This document shows positions 35,501 through 47,700 of a stretch of DNA of 64,000 nt, in pieces (position 1 is the first letter of the stretch; the number at the start of each line of letters is the position of its first letter). The notes under the pieces are model-generated. The model made no database searches. It saw only the letters and a program-made list of their open reading frames with translations, and was not told the origin of the DNA. Both the position numbers and the translations under genes were made by a program. Source of the stretch: Liolophura sinensis (taxonomy: Eukaryota; Mollusca; Polyplacophora; Chitonida; Chitonidae); assembly GCF_032854445.1 (NCBI RefSeq), contig NC_088300.1, positions 32,283,608 through 32,347,607 on the forward strand. The letters are read 5' to 3'.

Positions 35501-36221
35501 ATTCTGGTACATGTGTACTTTTGTCTAACACAAAATAGCATGGAGGTTTTTATGTTTTTCTGATTTTTCTTTGACAGAGGCTGATCCAGCTCTTCCTCTC
35601 TATAACATTGGTAACATTGAGGGTCAGTCACAGAATCAGACCTGTGCTGTCGGCCCTCCCCATGGTGCGTACATGGGTGGGGTCCCGGCCATGAGCACTG
35701 TCTCTACCATGAACTTCACCAGTGGGGCTACCACCAGCGCGGCCACTGTACAAGTCAACCCTCAGCATGTAAGCGCAACTAGTTCCAACTTGGGGAACAT
35801 CACCATGGGCAACCTGTTCCAGCAGTCAAGTGGTGTCCAGGCAGCCCAACTGCCGGTTGTACCTGACCTTCACATGTCCTCAATTCCTGAGGGTCAAGAC
35901 CCCAACAAAATGAACAATGAGTTCATGTACCCCAACTACACCACCTCTAACCCCATCATAACAGACATTAACTTTGCCGTTCCCACCAGCTCATTTGACC
36001 TCTCTGTCCTTCAGGAGTATCTCCGTGACAACCCAGCCAACTTGGCCGAGGGGGAGTCAACGGAAATGGCTTCCTTTGGTCTGTCAAGCGATCTGCTAAC
36101 AACAGACTATGACCCCGGTGTGGCAGCCATGGTCAGCGTGTCCTCCGACACCATGGAGAACGACCTTGAAACTCAGCGTCAGTGTGAGGAAGTGCATAGA
36201 GCCCTCAGTGACCTCAAGTGA
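24371..36221 (+). CDS. REL: Rel, class II NF-kB transcription factor (12 exons, 658 aa)
   Basis: Exons: 24371-24386, 25670-25768, 27201-27571, 28579-28727, 29610-29701, 30047-30178, 31306-31404, 31807-31901, 33408-33546, 34016-34090, 35130-35195, 35578-36221; all phases close. A 118-residue N-terminal extension precedes a textbook Rel homology domain. The recognition loop [16 protein letters not shown] is at residues 133-148. The N-terminal domain continues to ~286 (with '[13 protein letters not shown]' and '[13 protein letters not shown]'). The IPT dimerisation domain is ~288-393, with [12 protein letters not shown] and the RRPS phospho-site motif ending at S380. The NLS EEKRKRK is at ~403-409. 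The C-terminal ~215 residues are Ser/Thr/Pro/Asn-rich and would be the transactivation region. There are no ankyrin repeats, so it is Rel/Dorsal/p65 type, not p100/p105. It would act in Toll/IMD-like immune and developmental signalling, held in the cytoplasm by IkB. A full SINE sits in intron 2. Confidence 0.96.
25941..26242 (+). mobile_element. young full-length SINE family A with 15-bp target-site duplication
   Basis: The direct repeat 'ataataatgttcagg' occurs at 25941-25955 and 26228-26242 and is identical. Between them lies a complete SINE with an A-box ('ggctcagtcgg'), a B-box-like 'gagttcaagtcc' and a pure poly(A) tail of about 20. It lies in Rel intron 2. The perfect duplication and A-tail point to recent LINE-mediated insertion. 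Confidence 0.95.
27000..27165 (+). mobile_element. old SINE family A fragment
   Basis: Weak match: 'tttccttcaccaataaaact', 'gaataagtggagcattctta' and 'acgtaaaacacctatcaaat'. It lies just upstream of Rel exon 3. Confidence 0.4.
28208..28386 (+). mobile_element. old SINE family A relative
   Basis: 'atgtgggcaagtctgtcatt', 'tactccaggctttctggttt' and 'ttcttgagtatggc' follow the order of family A but are strongly diverged. In Rel intron 3. Confidence 0.5.
29345..29575. mobile_element. MITE C, most complete copy
   Basis: Inverted ends: 'cctcaatcttttcgcatgtg' at the left and 'catgcgaaaaggttgaagaa' at the right. The interior contains 'cacagaataatgccttcaga', shared with 47055-47245. It lies in Rel intron 4 and ends about 34 bp before the acceptor of exon 5. 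Confidence 0.7.
30308..30510. repeat. 51-bp tandem repeat, ~4 copies
   Basis: The core 'gagattggcaagtccaggct' starts at 30328, 30379 and 30430 and again 51 bp later. In Rel intron 6. Confidence 0.9.
31450..31680. repeat. degenerate tandem repeat (~57 bp) in Rel intron 7
   Basis: 'gtaatgtgatgttttgtaaa' followed by 'tgcctttt' and 'gctcaaagtcaat' recurs three to four times with small length changes. Confidence 0.75.
32506..32566. repeat. (TA)n microsatellite
   Basis: About 60 bp of almost pure TA dinucleotides in Rel intron 8. Open frames with Tyr-Ile repeats across it are artefacts. Confidence 0.95.
34425..34660 (+). mobile_element. SINE-like repeat, family B
   Basis: 'cgctcagcactaagaggtta', 'tattgtgactgggtagggag' and 'gccacaagaagacacagtat' match the family B copies at 12575 and 4022. 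In Rel intron 10. Confidence 0.6.
34695..34810 (+). mobile_element. old SINE family A relative with (atca)n tail
   Basis: 'cagtaacttcccaaatgttg', 'ctccatccattaaactgacc' and an 'aatcaatcaatcaatcaatt' tail. Strongly diverged. Confidence 0.4.
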
Positions 36222-38460
36222 ACAACTGTTAAGCTAAACTAAGGTATTTTTCATGGTCAGCTGCTCACTGCCCGCCGTGTGAAATCTCGGATCTGGTCAA
36301 TTAATCACATTCTGCTGGTGGAGAAGTCCCGATGTTGTTGTTGTTTTATAGGTACAGAGTTGGCGAGATGAAGCTCTGGTGTTAGTAGAGGCCGTTTGGA
36401 TCTCTGTACCATTACAGATCATAGAGAAGTCATTTTTATTTGACTGGATAGATTTTTAAAGAGTTCCGCACAAAATACAAATCTTGCCCTGCAGCCAGTT
36501 GTCAGTTTTGACGATGTAAATGTTATCTGCCTTTGCAGAGAACTTTCAACTTAAACTGCATTAGGCCAAATACTGGTTCATAAATGTGCATCAGTAAACT
36601 GTTATGGGATTGAATTGTTGAATATGTTAGTGATCTTGGAATTTTAAATTGGACATATGTTTCCTTGGAAAGCTTTTCTGCTGTGCCATTTGTCTACAAT
36701 AGAAAAGATCATGAAACGTGATTCCAGGACCACATGTACCAGGTATTGTGTTTTGATACTTAGAAATTTTATGCAATCATGTAAGACTGTCAATCACCAA
36801 TGTAATTTCTTACCGACAGTGTTTTTGATTTTGCTTATGTATGCTTAGATGTTAACATTATACTGTCAGTTTTATAATTTTCAGTCATATGGCGAAGAGG
36901 AGTCAGGCATATGTACATATGCTGCTTTCTTGTAGCAGGCGATTACGTGCCACCGCTAGTCCTGTTTCCTTGTTCTAACCTCCCAGTGCTGAGCGTCAAG
37001 CGAGGCAGCAACAAGTACCATTTTTTAAAGTTTTTGGTATGACCCGATCCAGGTTTCTATTGATGTTGCATTTGTATTGAAATGCAGAAAGTGCTACTAA
37101 GCTGTTATGGTTATGATTAGATAAGGTATGTAAAAATAGAAATATATCTGACTGTACTTATATACGTATATTCTAACTTGTTCATAATTTGGTTTTTGCT
37201 TCTGAGCTTCAAAGCTTGTGGGCTTTGTCATTTAAGTGCACAGATTTTAAACTGTGAGTTATCGTGGGAAAAAAGTTTACAGTGTAAATGTGCGAACGAT
37301 ACTTACAAACGACTTAATAGTTAAGCCTTATTAGTGTCTTACTGGGACATAAATCAAAAAAATTGACAAAAAGTGAAAGAAAAAAAAACAATTAAATACC
37401 AGATTTTCTTAATGTGTGTTTTGCAATGGTGTACTGGTGCATGAACTTGGTGGTGGTTCAACTAATTTTGCCACTAGAGAAAAAAACCTTTGTGGCATTC
37501 TTTACAGCATATATGTTGAAACTAGCAAACTAGTTTGTTTTGGTTAATAACTCTGTTAGTGGCATTAAACAGTTGTTTGTTTTTTTTAGGTTATACATGC
37601 ACAGTGTGTTTGTATTATACACAGGTATGTACATCATGCATGCTTCCATATGGTGTAAAAAAAAAAAAAAAAACAATCACATTCAATCCTTCAATATGCA
37701 GATTACTATCTGTTCAGCAAGCATATAAAAGACCTTTCCGGAACTGTCATATCAGGAACACAAGATTAACCTATCATAATCAGTGTTGTTGCAAATAGGT
37801 CATCTGGATGCTCCACACATTGGTCACAAATGGTCAATCTTTCTGTGACATCACCATAAGGAAGTTTTTCAAATTTGAGTTCTTTTGTCCCCAAAGGTAA
37901 AAACAGTTTTTAATACTGTATCATGTGATTTGTCAAAAATGTTTTAACCTTAATTGACATTAATTTACTGGTCACCTGTCTCACTGTGTAATGAAAGCTC
38001 AAATAACACATCATTCTTTCAGGGACTTCCTTTGTTCACAAATGCTCACCTCCTCACCAGATACAATACGGTTAAGCTTTTTTTGCCTTTAGCAAGTAAA
38101 AGGTATCCCTGGATCACAAAGCAGTCTTGGACTTCAAGTCAAAATTTTAATTATTCTGTTTCTTATGTTCCTTTCCTTTATTTCAGCTGAAATTTTTTGT
38201 CCATTAACCTACCCATATTTTGCATCAAGGTATATTTTGACTCTGAAATAAGAGTTTTTAATGTTTTAATTGAGTTTTACTTACTTGTCACAGATCGCAT
38301 CGTGATCTCGGGGCCTGTCGATTGAATGTGACAGAATAAAAAGGTCAGCAGAAAGACATTACTGAATCCACATACAACAAAAATGACTCACTTTTTTTTT
38401 CTTTTACATTGAATAATGGTGTCAGCATCTTGAAACATGTGAAATAAATTTACTTTTTAA
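36222..38460 (+). other. probable 3' UTR of Rel
   Basis: No gene is seen. AATAAA signals occur at 38335-38340 and 38443-38448. A degraded antisense family B piece ('cctcccagtgctgagcgtca') lies at about 36940-37066. The end of the transcript cannot be fixed from sequence. Confidence 0.4.
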
Positions 38461-39869
38461 CATGTAAAGAGTTTTAAATTGTGTAGATGGGAAAAAATTT
38501 CTAGTGATAAAATGGTTTAATTTTAACATAATCATTGTTGGAAACTTGGGCATGTACACAATTTTGGGTCAAAAATTTTTTTGCTGCTTGGGTCATGCTG
38601 TAAATTCTAAAATGAAAAACAAAATAAAAACGAATAATTTGAATCGAGGATCAACATCACTTTCGTAGTTGGTAGGTTGTGATATTCTCAAATTTAGTGT
38701 ACAAATATTGATATACTGTTCTTGTGGTTGCATTTATTCGACGCGGATTGACATTACCGTGCTCTGTCACTGGCCTCCTTATTGCATTGGGTACTTTTTG
38801 TCGGGCTTCTACCATTCTTGTGACAAATCACTGGTCTGCTGTAATTATAAAAGTGAATGTGATCATGGTATCTCTCACCATTTCATTGGTCCATAACTAA
38901 TATTACACCAAACATTTGCTGCAGTGTTTTTTTATACTGTATATATCTTCACTTTTTATATTTTTGTTCATTATTGCATGTAAGTTTTTTTTAATCACAC
39001 ATCTCATACTTATTGTTACCATGTGTAATTGGGACGTTAGTCCATTTCATCTACAAAGTCATTACTTTCCCAACCTTTGTGAATTAATTTTCCCCAAGGC
39101 TTACCTCTTACTAGATTAACATTCGCCAGATATTTTAGCTACTTTTGATATTCTTATCCTGTGTAGTGAAAGTACGATACTATAGACCTAATGTCCCTAT
39201 CGGTGCATCACCTTAGTTTACACGTGTACATTCCCATAATGTGTCAGTTCTGCATCTGCTGAAAGCATTTATAATATACATGTATATGTAACATTATCCT
39301 ATCATTCTTTTAACATATTTTTGTTTACCAAACTCAGTAAATCTTGTGTTCTGAAGTGAATAACTTGCGCAGCTATCTTCTGTTTCTGTCATACATCACA
39401 TGATGAACATCATCAAATTCATGTTAATTATTATAAAATGGGCAAGCTAGTTGTACATAAGAACATTAATCTTTCTTTCTTTCTTTTTTTTTTTTTTTTG
39501 TGTGCTTTATTCATTGACATGTTCCATTTCCTTTCATCATTTTATTACAAGGTACAGTTATGGTGTGTTTTTTTTTTTTGTAACCACGTTTCGTTTGTTT
39601 GTTTGTTTGTTATGGATAAGGTTTCAAGCAATGACAGAAATTTTTTTTTCTGATATTCGAGGAGATATCCAGAATGGTATACCAAGCGAGAAAAGGAAAG
39701 CAAATCGAAACTTGCAAGTTGTTTAGTATGAACAGATTTTTGTACAAGGAAGCAATAAATCCATCATAATAATAAATAAAAAAACTTTTTCTTAAAATTT
39801 TCATAATCATACAACAGCAGCTGAGAGAATTGCTGTAGAAAAGAATGCCTGCTTTTGTAAGACCTGATG
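38461..39869. other. non-coding, convergent intergenic region
   Basis: AT-rich with several poly(T) runs (e.g. 39485-39500). The open frames here are low-complexity Phe/Leu/Cys artefacts. Confidence 0.4.
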
Positions 39870-40265
39870 GTTCCACACTGTCCCATGGTTTCAGATTGTC
39901 CCATGGTTCCAGACTTCTCCATGGTTCCACAGACTGTTCCATGATTCCAGACTTCTCCATGGTTCCACAGACTGTTCCATGATTCCAGACTTCTCCATGG
40001 TTCCACAGACTGTTCCATGATTCCAGATCTCTCCATGGTTCCACAGACTGTTCCATGATTCCAGACTTCTCCATGGTTCCACAGACTGTTCCATGAAATC
40101 AGACTTTTCCATGGTTCCACAGACCGTTTCATGATTTCTGACTTTTCCATGGTTCCACAGACTGTCCCATAGTTTCAGAATGTCCCATGATTCCAGACTT
40201 CTCCATCGTTCCACAGATTGTTCCATGGTTCAGCAGACCTGCATAGTTCTAGACTGTTCCATGGC
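39870..40265. repeat. minisatellite, 38-bp unit, ~9-10 copies
   Basis: The unit 'ctccatggttccacagactg' + 'ttccatgattccagactt' starts at 39917, 39955 and 39993 and onward. Because 38 is not a multiple of 3, the same motif opens three overlapping minus-strand frames rich in Trp/Asn/Glu, none of which is a gene. It lies between the 3' ends of Rel and PUS10. Confidence 0.95.
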
Positions 40266-40381
40266 TTATTAACAATTCGACCCAATGTCAAATCCAATTT
40301 GCTCTATATAAAGCCCTGCCATTCAAATTATAACATACTCGTGATACATTATTCATTTGACAGATTTCACTTCAATGTTGC

Positions 40382-40636
40382 CGGGGTGATTAGCACGCCA
40401 GCACAGCGCAATGACCCAGGAACTTCCCACCAATGCAGTTGCTGTGAGATTAAGTCCAGCTCATGCTGGCATCCTTTGCAGCCGTATGTGGAAAGGTTTG
40501 CCAGTAACCTGTGGATGGTCGTGGCTTTCTCCTGGGTTCTGCCCGGTTTCCTCCCACCGTAATGCTGGCCGCCGTTGTACAAGTGAAATATTTTTGAGTG
40601 CAACAAAAAACACCAATCAGATGAATAAATAAATCA
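40382..40636 (+). mobile_element. SINE family A, nearly full length
   Basis: 'gattagcacgccagcacagc', 'cctcccaccgtaatgctggc' and 'gtgaaatatttttgagtgca', ending in (aaat)n. The extreme head is degraded. Confidence 0.88.
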
Positions 40637-40639
40637 CTT

Positions 40640-41725
40640 ATACAATACCTTCTACCCATTTCAATCAAGGTATTTATTGACTCCAGGCTAATACACGTCT
40701 ATAGCCCAATACGCTGAACAAAAAGCAAGGAGATACTGATATTATCAATTTGTAAATGTACTGCCTTGACTGAGGGTTTTATCGCGTAAGAAGTGGATTA
40801 CTCTCATCAATATTTCCCTTCTATCACAAGTTTATATATTGAGGAAACCAACCAGAGTTTGAAAGATCCACAACACAAGGGGAGTTTCCAGTTCAGACTT
40901 TTCCATTGCTAAAGGTAAAAAAAAGTTCGACTATTGTAAACCTTCAACCGTTTTGAGCTCTAAAGCACTTTTTTCAATGCAATTGTTCTACACGATTATC
41001 ATGAAAATGACACTAAAATGACTTGTTTGTGTCATCTGGGATTAAGATTAGTCTCTTAATCCCAGGTGTCAACAAAGATGCACGCTTCGTAAACTTGCGC
41101 TAATTATTTCTGTACACCCCATAGTTCTCACGGAAGGTTTCAAAATATTAGTTGCAGAAGTGGTTGAAAGGGTTGAAGAATTAGGGTGACATGTCCAGAA
41201 TGTAAGACAAATATTTTTATCAGATTTCCTAAAACATGGGAGTCTGAAAAAATTCAGACAAAAAAAAAGTGTCTTGTGAAAAGTCACACGACACAGTAGC
41301 CCTACTTGTACCCCTAAGCCAACTCGAAACTCTCCTCTTGTGGTACCCAAGAAACTTCCCGATTTACATGTAAAACCACAGCATGATTAGGATTCCAACC
41401 TGCACCCTGACTGGTTTAGGACTGAGAAGGCCTGGTTAGAATGACTCTTTGCCAGTAACAGCCACATGAGCCTGTCAGCAAGACCTAATCTGGCTTAATT
41501 AGGTCAAACACCCAAGGACTGCCCTTCATCCGTGACCTTTTGTAAGCAAAAATAGACCAAAAATGACATAAGTTAGCTCCTGCACAGTTCTACAGGAATC
41601 ACAAGAACGTACTTGTGTTTCCCATCTAGATCAGGCCTTACGCAAAACACGAGCAAACAAGCTTTGATGTTTGTCTACCAGATTACAACAAACAACAGGG
41701 TCACTCCATAATCCCAGATCTGTGG
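40640..41725. other. 3' region of PUS10
   Basis: Non-coding. On the minus strand an AATAAA signal (plus-strand 'tttatt' at 40673-40678) lies about 1.05 kb after the PUS10 stop. A MITE C end fragment ('ggttgaaagggttgaagaat') is at about 41160-41190. Confidence 0.35.
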
Positions 41726-44700
41726 TCAAGTTGGAGGATTAGCTAAATAAACTCCCTTACTGTCAGATAAATTGTCACTGCCTAGTTTCTGCATATCTTC
41801 ACTTTTGACTGGACTATCAGGTTTACTCATATTCGCAGATGTGTCTGTGGTTCCTGAGTTCTCAGATTTTTCCATGTTCCCAGAATTTTCCATGTTCCCA
41901 GAATTTTCCATGTTCTTACATTTTTCCGTGTTCCCAGAATTTTCCATGATCTTATTTTTTTCCATGTTTTCAGATTTACCGGCGTTCTCAGTTCCATCCT
42001 CCCCAGCACTACTTGATATCCCTGCTTCTAGTCGCATTGGCCAGTCAATATCAACAGACTACAACAGAACAAAGACACATCACAATTCAAAGAAAACATG
42101 ATTTTTGACTTCTTTCAAAGAGAGCCAAAAGGCAAATTTTCATAATTATTTCTACATTAAAATTTCCTTTGCTTTATAATGCTAAATCACACACGGAGAT
42201 GAATGGTAGTTGTTGCTAAACAGTTGAGAAAAACCTTGCCGAAACCACATGGGAAGTAACTATTTTGGACTGGAGGTCAAACATGGGTTTAATAATAATG
42301 ATCACGAAGGCACAAATGGCATAGAGATGACTTTACTTCAATATCATGGAATGTAAGTGTTTCATAAGACTACATGTAGGCACTTTTTATTTTACTTTCC
42401 AAAAATTTGTTTACCACAGTGTGGTAACATGGAGAGGTATTTATGAGTACACCATGCAAAATGAAGACTGTACCTCCACATCCAGTTCTAAGATGTCACA
42501 CTCTGTGTTCAGCACCGTTCCCAAACTAGGTGTGGTTCGCCCAAGGTCACTGTGAACAAACTCTTTGATGTATCTACATACAAGTCAAGGAACAAAACAC
42601 ACATCTAAACATATCGTAAATGTACATCAAAAGCTGTAGCAAACACAAAAATCCTCCATCAACATGGTCTAATTCTATAGCTGATTCCGATTTAATTAAA
42701 ATAAGACTGTAAGTAAACTGTTCACTAGCTTGCACATCTGTGTATTCCTACCTTCCAGTATATTCAGTGATCTTTGGTAACATTAACCCCAACCAATCAA
42801 TGTATGTCTTTCAGCAGGCAACAGGGAAATCCCAAATGATGCTGTCAACTTGCTCATGGTTACTAATCTTTGGTTGGCTGAACATACCAAACCTTGATAA
42901 CACACTAGGCATTGCTACCACCTTAGATAGACTTGAATGTTGCAAGTTTCTATCAATCTGATTTATACAGATTTTATTTGAATTTCTTTGTGCAAGAGGA
43001 TGGCAATTGTTAAAGTGAACACAAAGTCTGTCACTATATATACATAGAAAAAAATGATATCTCGGACATAGTTATCACTATGTAATAAAAATATGTAAAA
43101 CATTCTATAAAGTTTTGAAAGCCGAGAAGTTCAGCACTTGGGATAAGGTACTGACGGACAATTCACTCCGAGTAGCCATGTTGTAGAAGCCCTTATAAAC
43201 TTGGCCAATCACTAGCAGTGAAAGCATCACGTGATAATTGGTTGTCACATCAAAAAACCTATTAGCTCTCGATTGTCAGTGTGGTTTCTCATATTGGACA
43301 GACAGACAGATATTGATGCAATAAATTGGATTTTACAGTTAGTTTAATTGTTAAAGTGATACATTTTGAACCACACATTTAGCAAGGAACTGAGAACGGC
43401 TGTTTTCACAATGCGTACATGTTGGGCAGTAGGCAGCATTAACTTGTCAGGGTGAGCTGGCAAGAAAATGGCTTCGGGGGAGTCATTGCTTGTATAAAAA
43501 TATTGTGACTTTGCATTATTTTTCCTCAGCAAAGTCAGACTTGCTACGAAAATTTCCTCTCAAAATCTGACTGAAAGGGTCTGTTATCAATCAGAAGGTC
43601 CTGCTATGTTCGGTAAATTCCCTGAAGTTGATATAGTCAGCAATGCCAAATGCTTACACCCACGATGGACAAGTAGGACTTCATTTGTTTATCAGATCAA
43701 ATCATAAAGGTTTCATCTGTGACACCAGATCACATCACAAAGGTTTCATCTGTGATAACAGATCACATCACAAAGGTTTCATCTGTGATAACAGATCACA
43801 TCATAAAGGTTTCATCTGTGACACCAGATCACATCACAAAGGTTTCATCTGTGATAACAGATCACATCACAAAGGTTTCATCTGTGATAACAGATCACAT
43901 CATAAAGGTTTCATCTGTGACACCAGATCACATCACAAAGGTTTCATCTGTGATAACAGATCACATCACAAAGGTTTCATCTGTGATAACAGATCACATC
44001 ACAAAGGTTTCATCTGTGACACCAGATCACATCACAAAGGTTTCATCTGTGATAACAGATCACATCACAAAGGTTTCATCTGTGATAACAGATCCCATCA
44101 CAAAGGTTTCATCTGTGACAACAGATCACATCACAAAGGTTTCATCTGTGACAACAGATCACATCACAAAGGTTTCATATGAGACACCAGATCACATCAC
44201 AAAGGTTTCATCTGTGATAACAGATCACATCACAAAGGTTTCATCTGTGATAACAGATCACATCACAAAGGTTTCATCTGTGACAACAGATCACATCACA
44301 AAGGTTTCATCTGTGACAACAGATCACATCACAAAGGTTTCATCTGTGACAACAGATCACATCTCATCTGCTAGATGAGTCCAGGTTACAAAGGTTTCAT
44401 CTGTGACAACAGATCACAGTACAAATCTTTCATCTGCTAGACGAGTCCAGGTTACAAACATCAGATCAGATCTGAGAACAAAGGTCTCTTCTGTGAAACC
44501 AGCACAGACCACAAAGGTTATGAATCCAGCTCAAGGTTAGCCCAGCAGCTCATAATCATGGGCTTTCTCAACAGCTTGTCTGAAAATTTTTTCACCATAT
44601 AAATAAATGTACGTGTACATTCATGCATATAATAATGACTCAACGTGGATACGTTCCAGCCTGTGTGGAGAGATGAAGGTGAAAGTGATGGTCATCAAGT

Positions 44701-47700
44701 GGTTCTGCTCTCATACTGTACACTGTACGCTCACGCACTGCCAGAGAACGTCTGTAGAGAAAGACACAGATATATTTATTTGTTTACTTGATTGGTGTTT
44801 TACACCACACTCAAGAATATTTCACTTACATGACAGTGGCCAGCATTATGGTGGAAGAAAAGCCCATGGGAAGCCCACAACCATCCGCAGGTTGCTGCAA
44901 GACTTTCCCCCGTACGGCCGGAGAGGAAGACAGCATGAGCTAGACTTGAACTCAAAGTGACCGCATTGGTGGGAGGCTCCTGGGTCATTGCGCCACACTG
45001 GCGTGAACACAGATATAAGATACCGCTAATAACATGTTGGAACAATAGATGAGCAACAACAACAACAAATGCATATACCTCATCTATATATATATACATG
45101 CAATACAGATGAAGAGTTTCAGCCAGTGACATGCCTTTAGCTATAAAATATTAACTTTCCACTAAACTAAACAAGAACATACCTGTGTAATACTCTTATT
45201 GGAGTTTTCTGAAAGAGCTTCAAATCCTTCAAAAAAAGAAAAAAATTGAATGCCACATTTGCATCTTCATCTTTCACATAAAAACTGACGATGCCCTCTA
45301 ACAGGAAAATTAAAATATACATGAAACGCTTGATTTCTTGATACGCTGTAAATGATGTGACCTAACATATAAACTACAAAAAATATTTCTCCTTGGTGCG
45401 TGGAAATGGCTTTCAACTACAGTGTTTCCAGTATGTTCAAATATGATGTCATTCCCAAAATTTTCGATCATTTACATAAAATGTGCATAAAATAGAGGGA
45501 TTTTACTAAGAAATATATTTGTTTATTTATTTATTTATTAGGTTTTTTACGCTGTGCTCAAGAATATTTCACTTATACCACAGCAGCCAGCATTATGGTG
45601 GGAGGAAAGTGGGCAGAGCCAGGGGGAAACCCACAACCATTCGCAGGTTGCTGACAGACCTTCCCACATACGGTTGGAGAGGAAGCCAGCATGAGCTGGA
45701 CTTGAACTCACAGCAACCGCATTGGTGAGAAGCTCCTGGGACATTGCGACACACTGGTGTACTAACCCTTTGGGGGACAGAGACCCCTTAAGACATACAT
45801 AATATACTTTAAAAATTAAATTTTTTTTCCCTCATTTTTTGACATATCTTTCTTCATGTTCCTTTAACATTTTTTGACATATCTTTCTTCATGTTCCTTT
45901 AAACCTTACTATTCGTTTTATAAAGCCTTTTATCCTTTAAATAAATAATCAAAGTTTGCTTTTTGTTAAATTCCTTTTTCAGCCAATGATGGCTTTGTCC
46001 AGCCATATAAGACTGGATTTCTTGAAAACATTAAAAAGAAAGTATCACCATAATATCCCAAAAAAACCTTTTTGATGAAAATCTGAATAGAAATTTTGGA
46101 TTGTATACATCTGCTCTCTACATGTATGTTAATGTCTCACAACATGGCAATGAGGTTCTCTGGGCACAAACTTCTGTGTGATAAGTCCCTGCACAGCTGG
46201 TACCTTTGTTTGCTGAATGATTTCAGACAAGCGAGATGTGAAAATGTCAGCACACCAACACAACGCCAGGTATGACTTGGTCTTCTCTATTTCCCCATCT
46301 TTCAGGATGCTTGTCTCTTCCCTGTAAAAGTCCCAGAGTTTTACAGCATACAACATCATGAAAGTGTGTGCAAGACAGAAGCTGAAAAGGTCATACCAAG
46401 AGAATGGACTCCCATTGGCTAAAAGCTCTAACGGCGTTGCACTAAAACTTTATGTAACACCGTCATGACAGATCAACCATGCTAAGTATTAGGTTCAACT
46501 AGAAAATAAATGTGACACAGTCGGCACGAAAGAGCGTTCCATTGACACTAATTGTGATGTAATGTTTTTTTGTAAACATTTCTTTGAAATGACAACGTCC
46601 GATTCTTGAAAAAGAACAGATAGTTGTTACATTACTACAAACACGTTTAAGTAGGAGAAACAAGAAGGAACAGCTGATTCTTGAAAAAGAATTGACGTGG
46701 CGCTCTGCACCTTGTCGATTCCTCTTCAAGAATCAACTGTTCCTCATCATTTCTCCAATACAAATTGACGCTTCTACTACCTTGTGATATCACAAATCAA
46801 AAATTTGGCTTACCTGGGTACAATCTGTAGATCTCTGACAGCAATGTCCTGTGTGTGACTGTTCACCACATCCTGAACTGCACGCAGTGACTCGGCACTG
46901 AGGGTCACGATGTGGGGGTTGATCAGTTCTATCACAAAGGGGCGACCTGAAAGAAGTGCGTGAAGAATAACTGTCAATATATCATGTCCACAATAAAACA
47001 ATCTGCAATTCAAGTCTTGCTAATTCTCACAGCTTAGCAAGAGATGAGGCAGTTCCCTAATTCCTCAATCTTTTCACAAATTTGATTTCTGAGGCTAAAC
47101 TACATTGGTTTGGTTGGGATGGCCAGTTTCAGGGCTTTACAAAAAGTATAATTCTATCATTGAACACAGAATAATGCCTTCATAACATGCTCAAATAAAC
47201 AACTTGTAAACATGCAAAAAAGGTTGAAAAACTAGAGTAGCTGTTTGCATCGCCGTTAACGCGACAGGCCAAACTATGCAAGATGAATATTCAATTTTGT
47301 CTAGCAGCTACCATAAAATCACGCCTTTCGGTCATGTTAGTATGAGAGAGACTTCACCTCATCTTGTCCAAACCTGCATGAAGTCACAAGACTCATGACA
47401 TTGTGATTCGGTTAATTTACACATAACACACCCACTGGCAGTTCGCATGATCACCTGAGTAGTTCACCTATTTTGCGAAACAAATTCGATGCCATTTAAA
47501 TTTTGTTTTCATCTGCTTAAATTATCTCCAAATGAGTATACAGTTCATTTTGTGGCAAGGGTAATGTTGAAGAGATGACGCCGATACAAATTTACTCAGT
47601 CTAGGGACATAACCAGTACGCACTTGAAATTGTCAACGGCCGTACATAATACAGATTTCACATACTCCAAAGTTTAAAAGTACAGTCTGATTTTGCCTTT

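Noticed and set aside
39610-40226. Three overlapping minus-strand open frames rich in Trp/Asn/Glu
   Set aside because: Products of the 38-bp minisatellite read in all frames.
43643-44378. Two long plus-strand open frames (179 and 219 codons)
   Set aside because: They only exist because the repeat unit is 33 bp. There is no start context, splice site or non-repeat coding sequence.
44800-45132. Minus-strand open frame of 110 codons
   Set aside because: It runs through a reverse-oriented SINE, and the peptide is the typical SINE translation also seen at 20490, 40411 and 45547.
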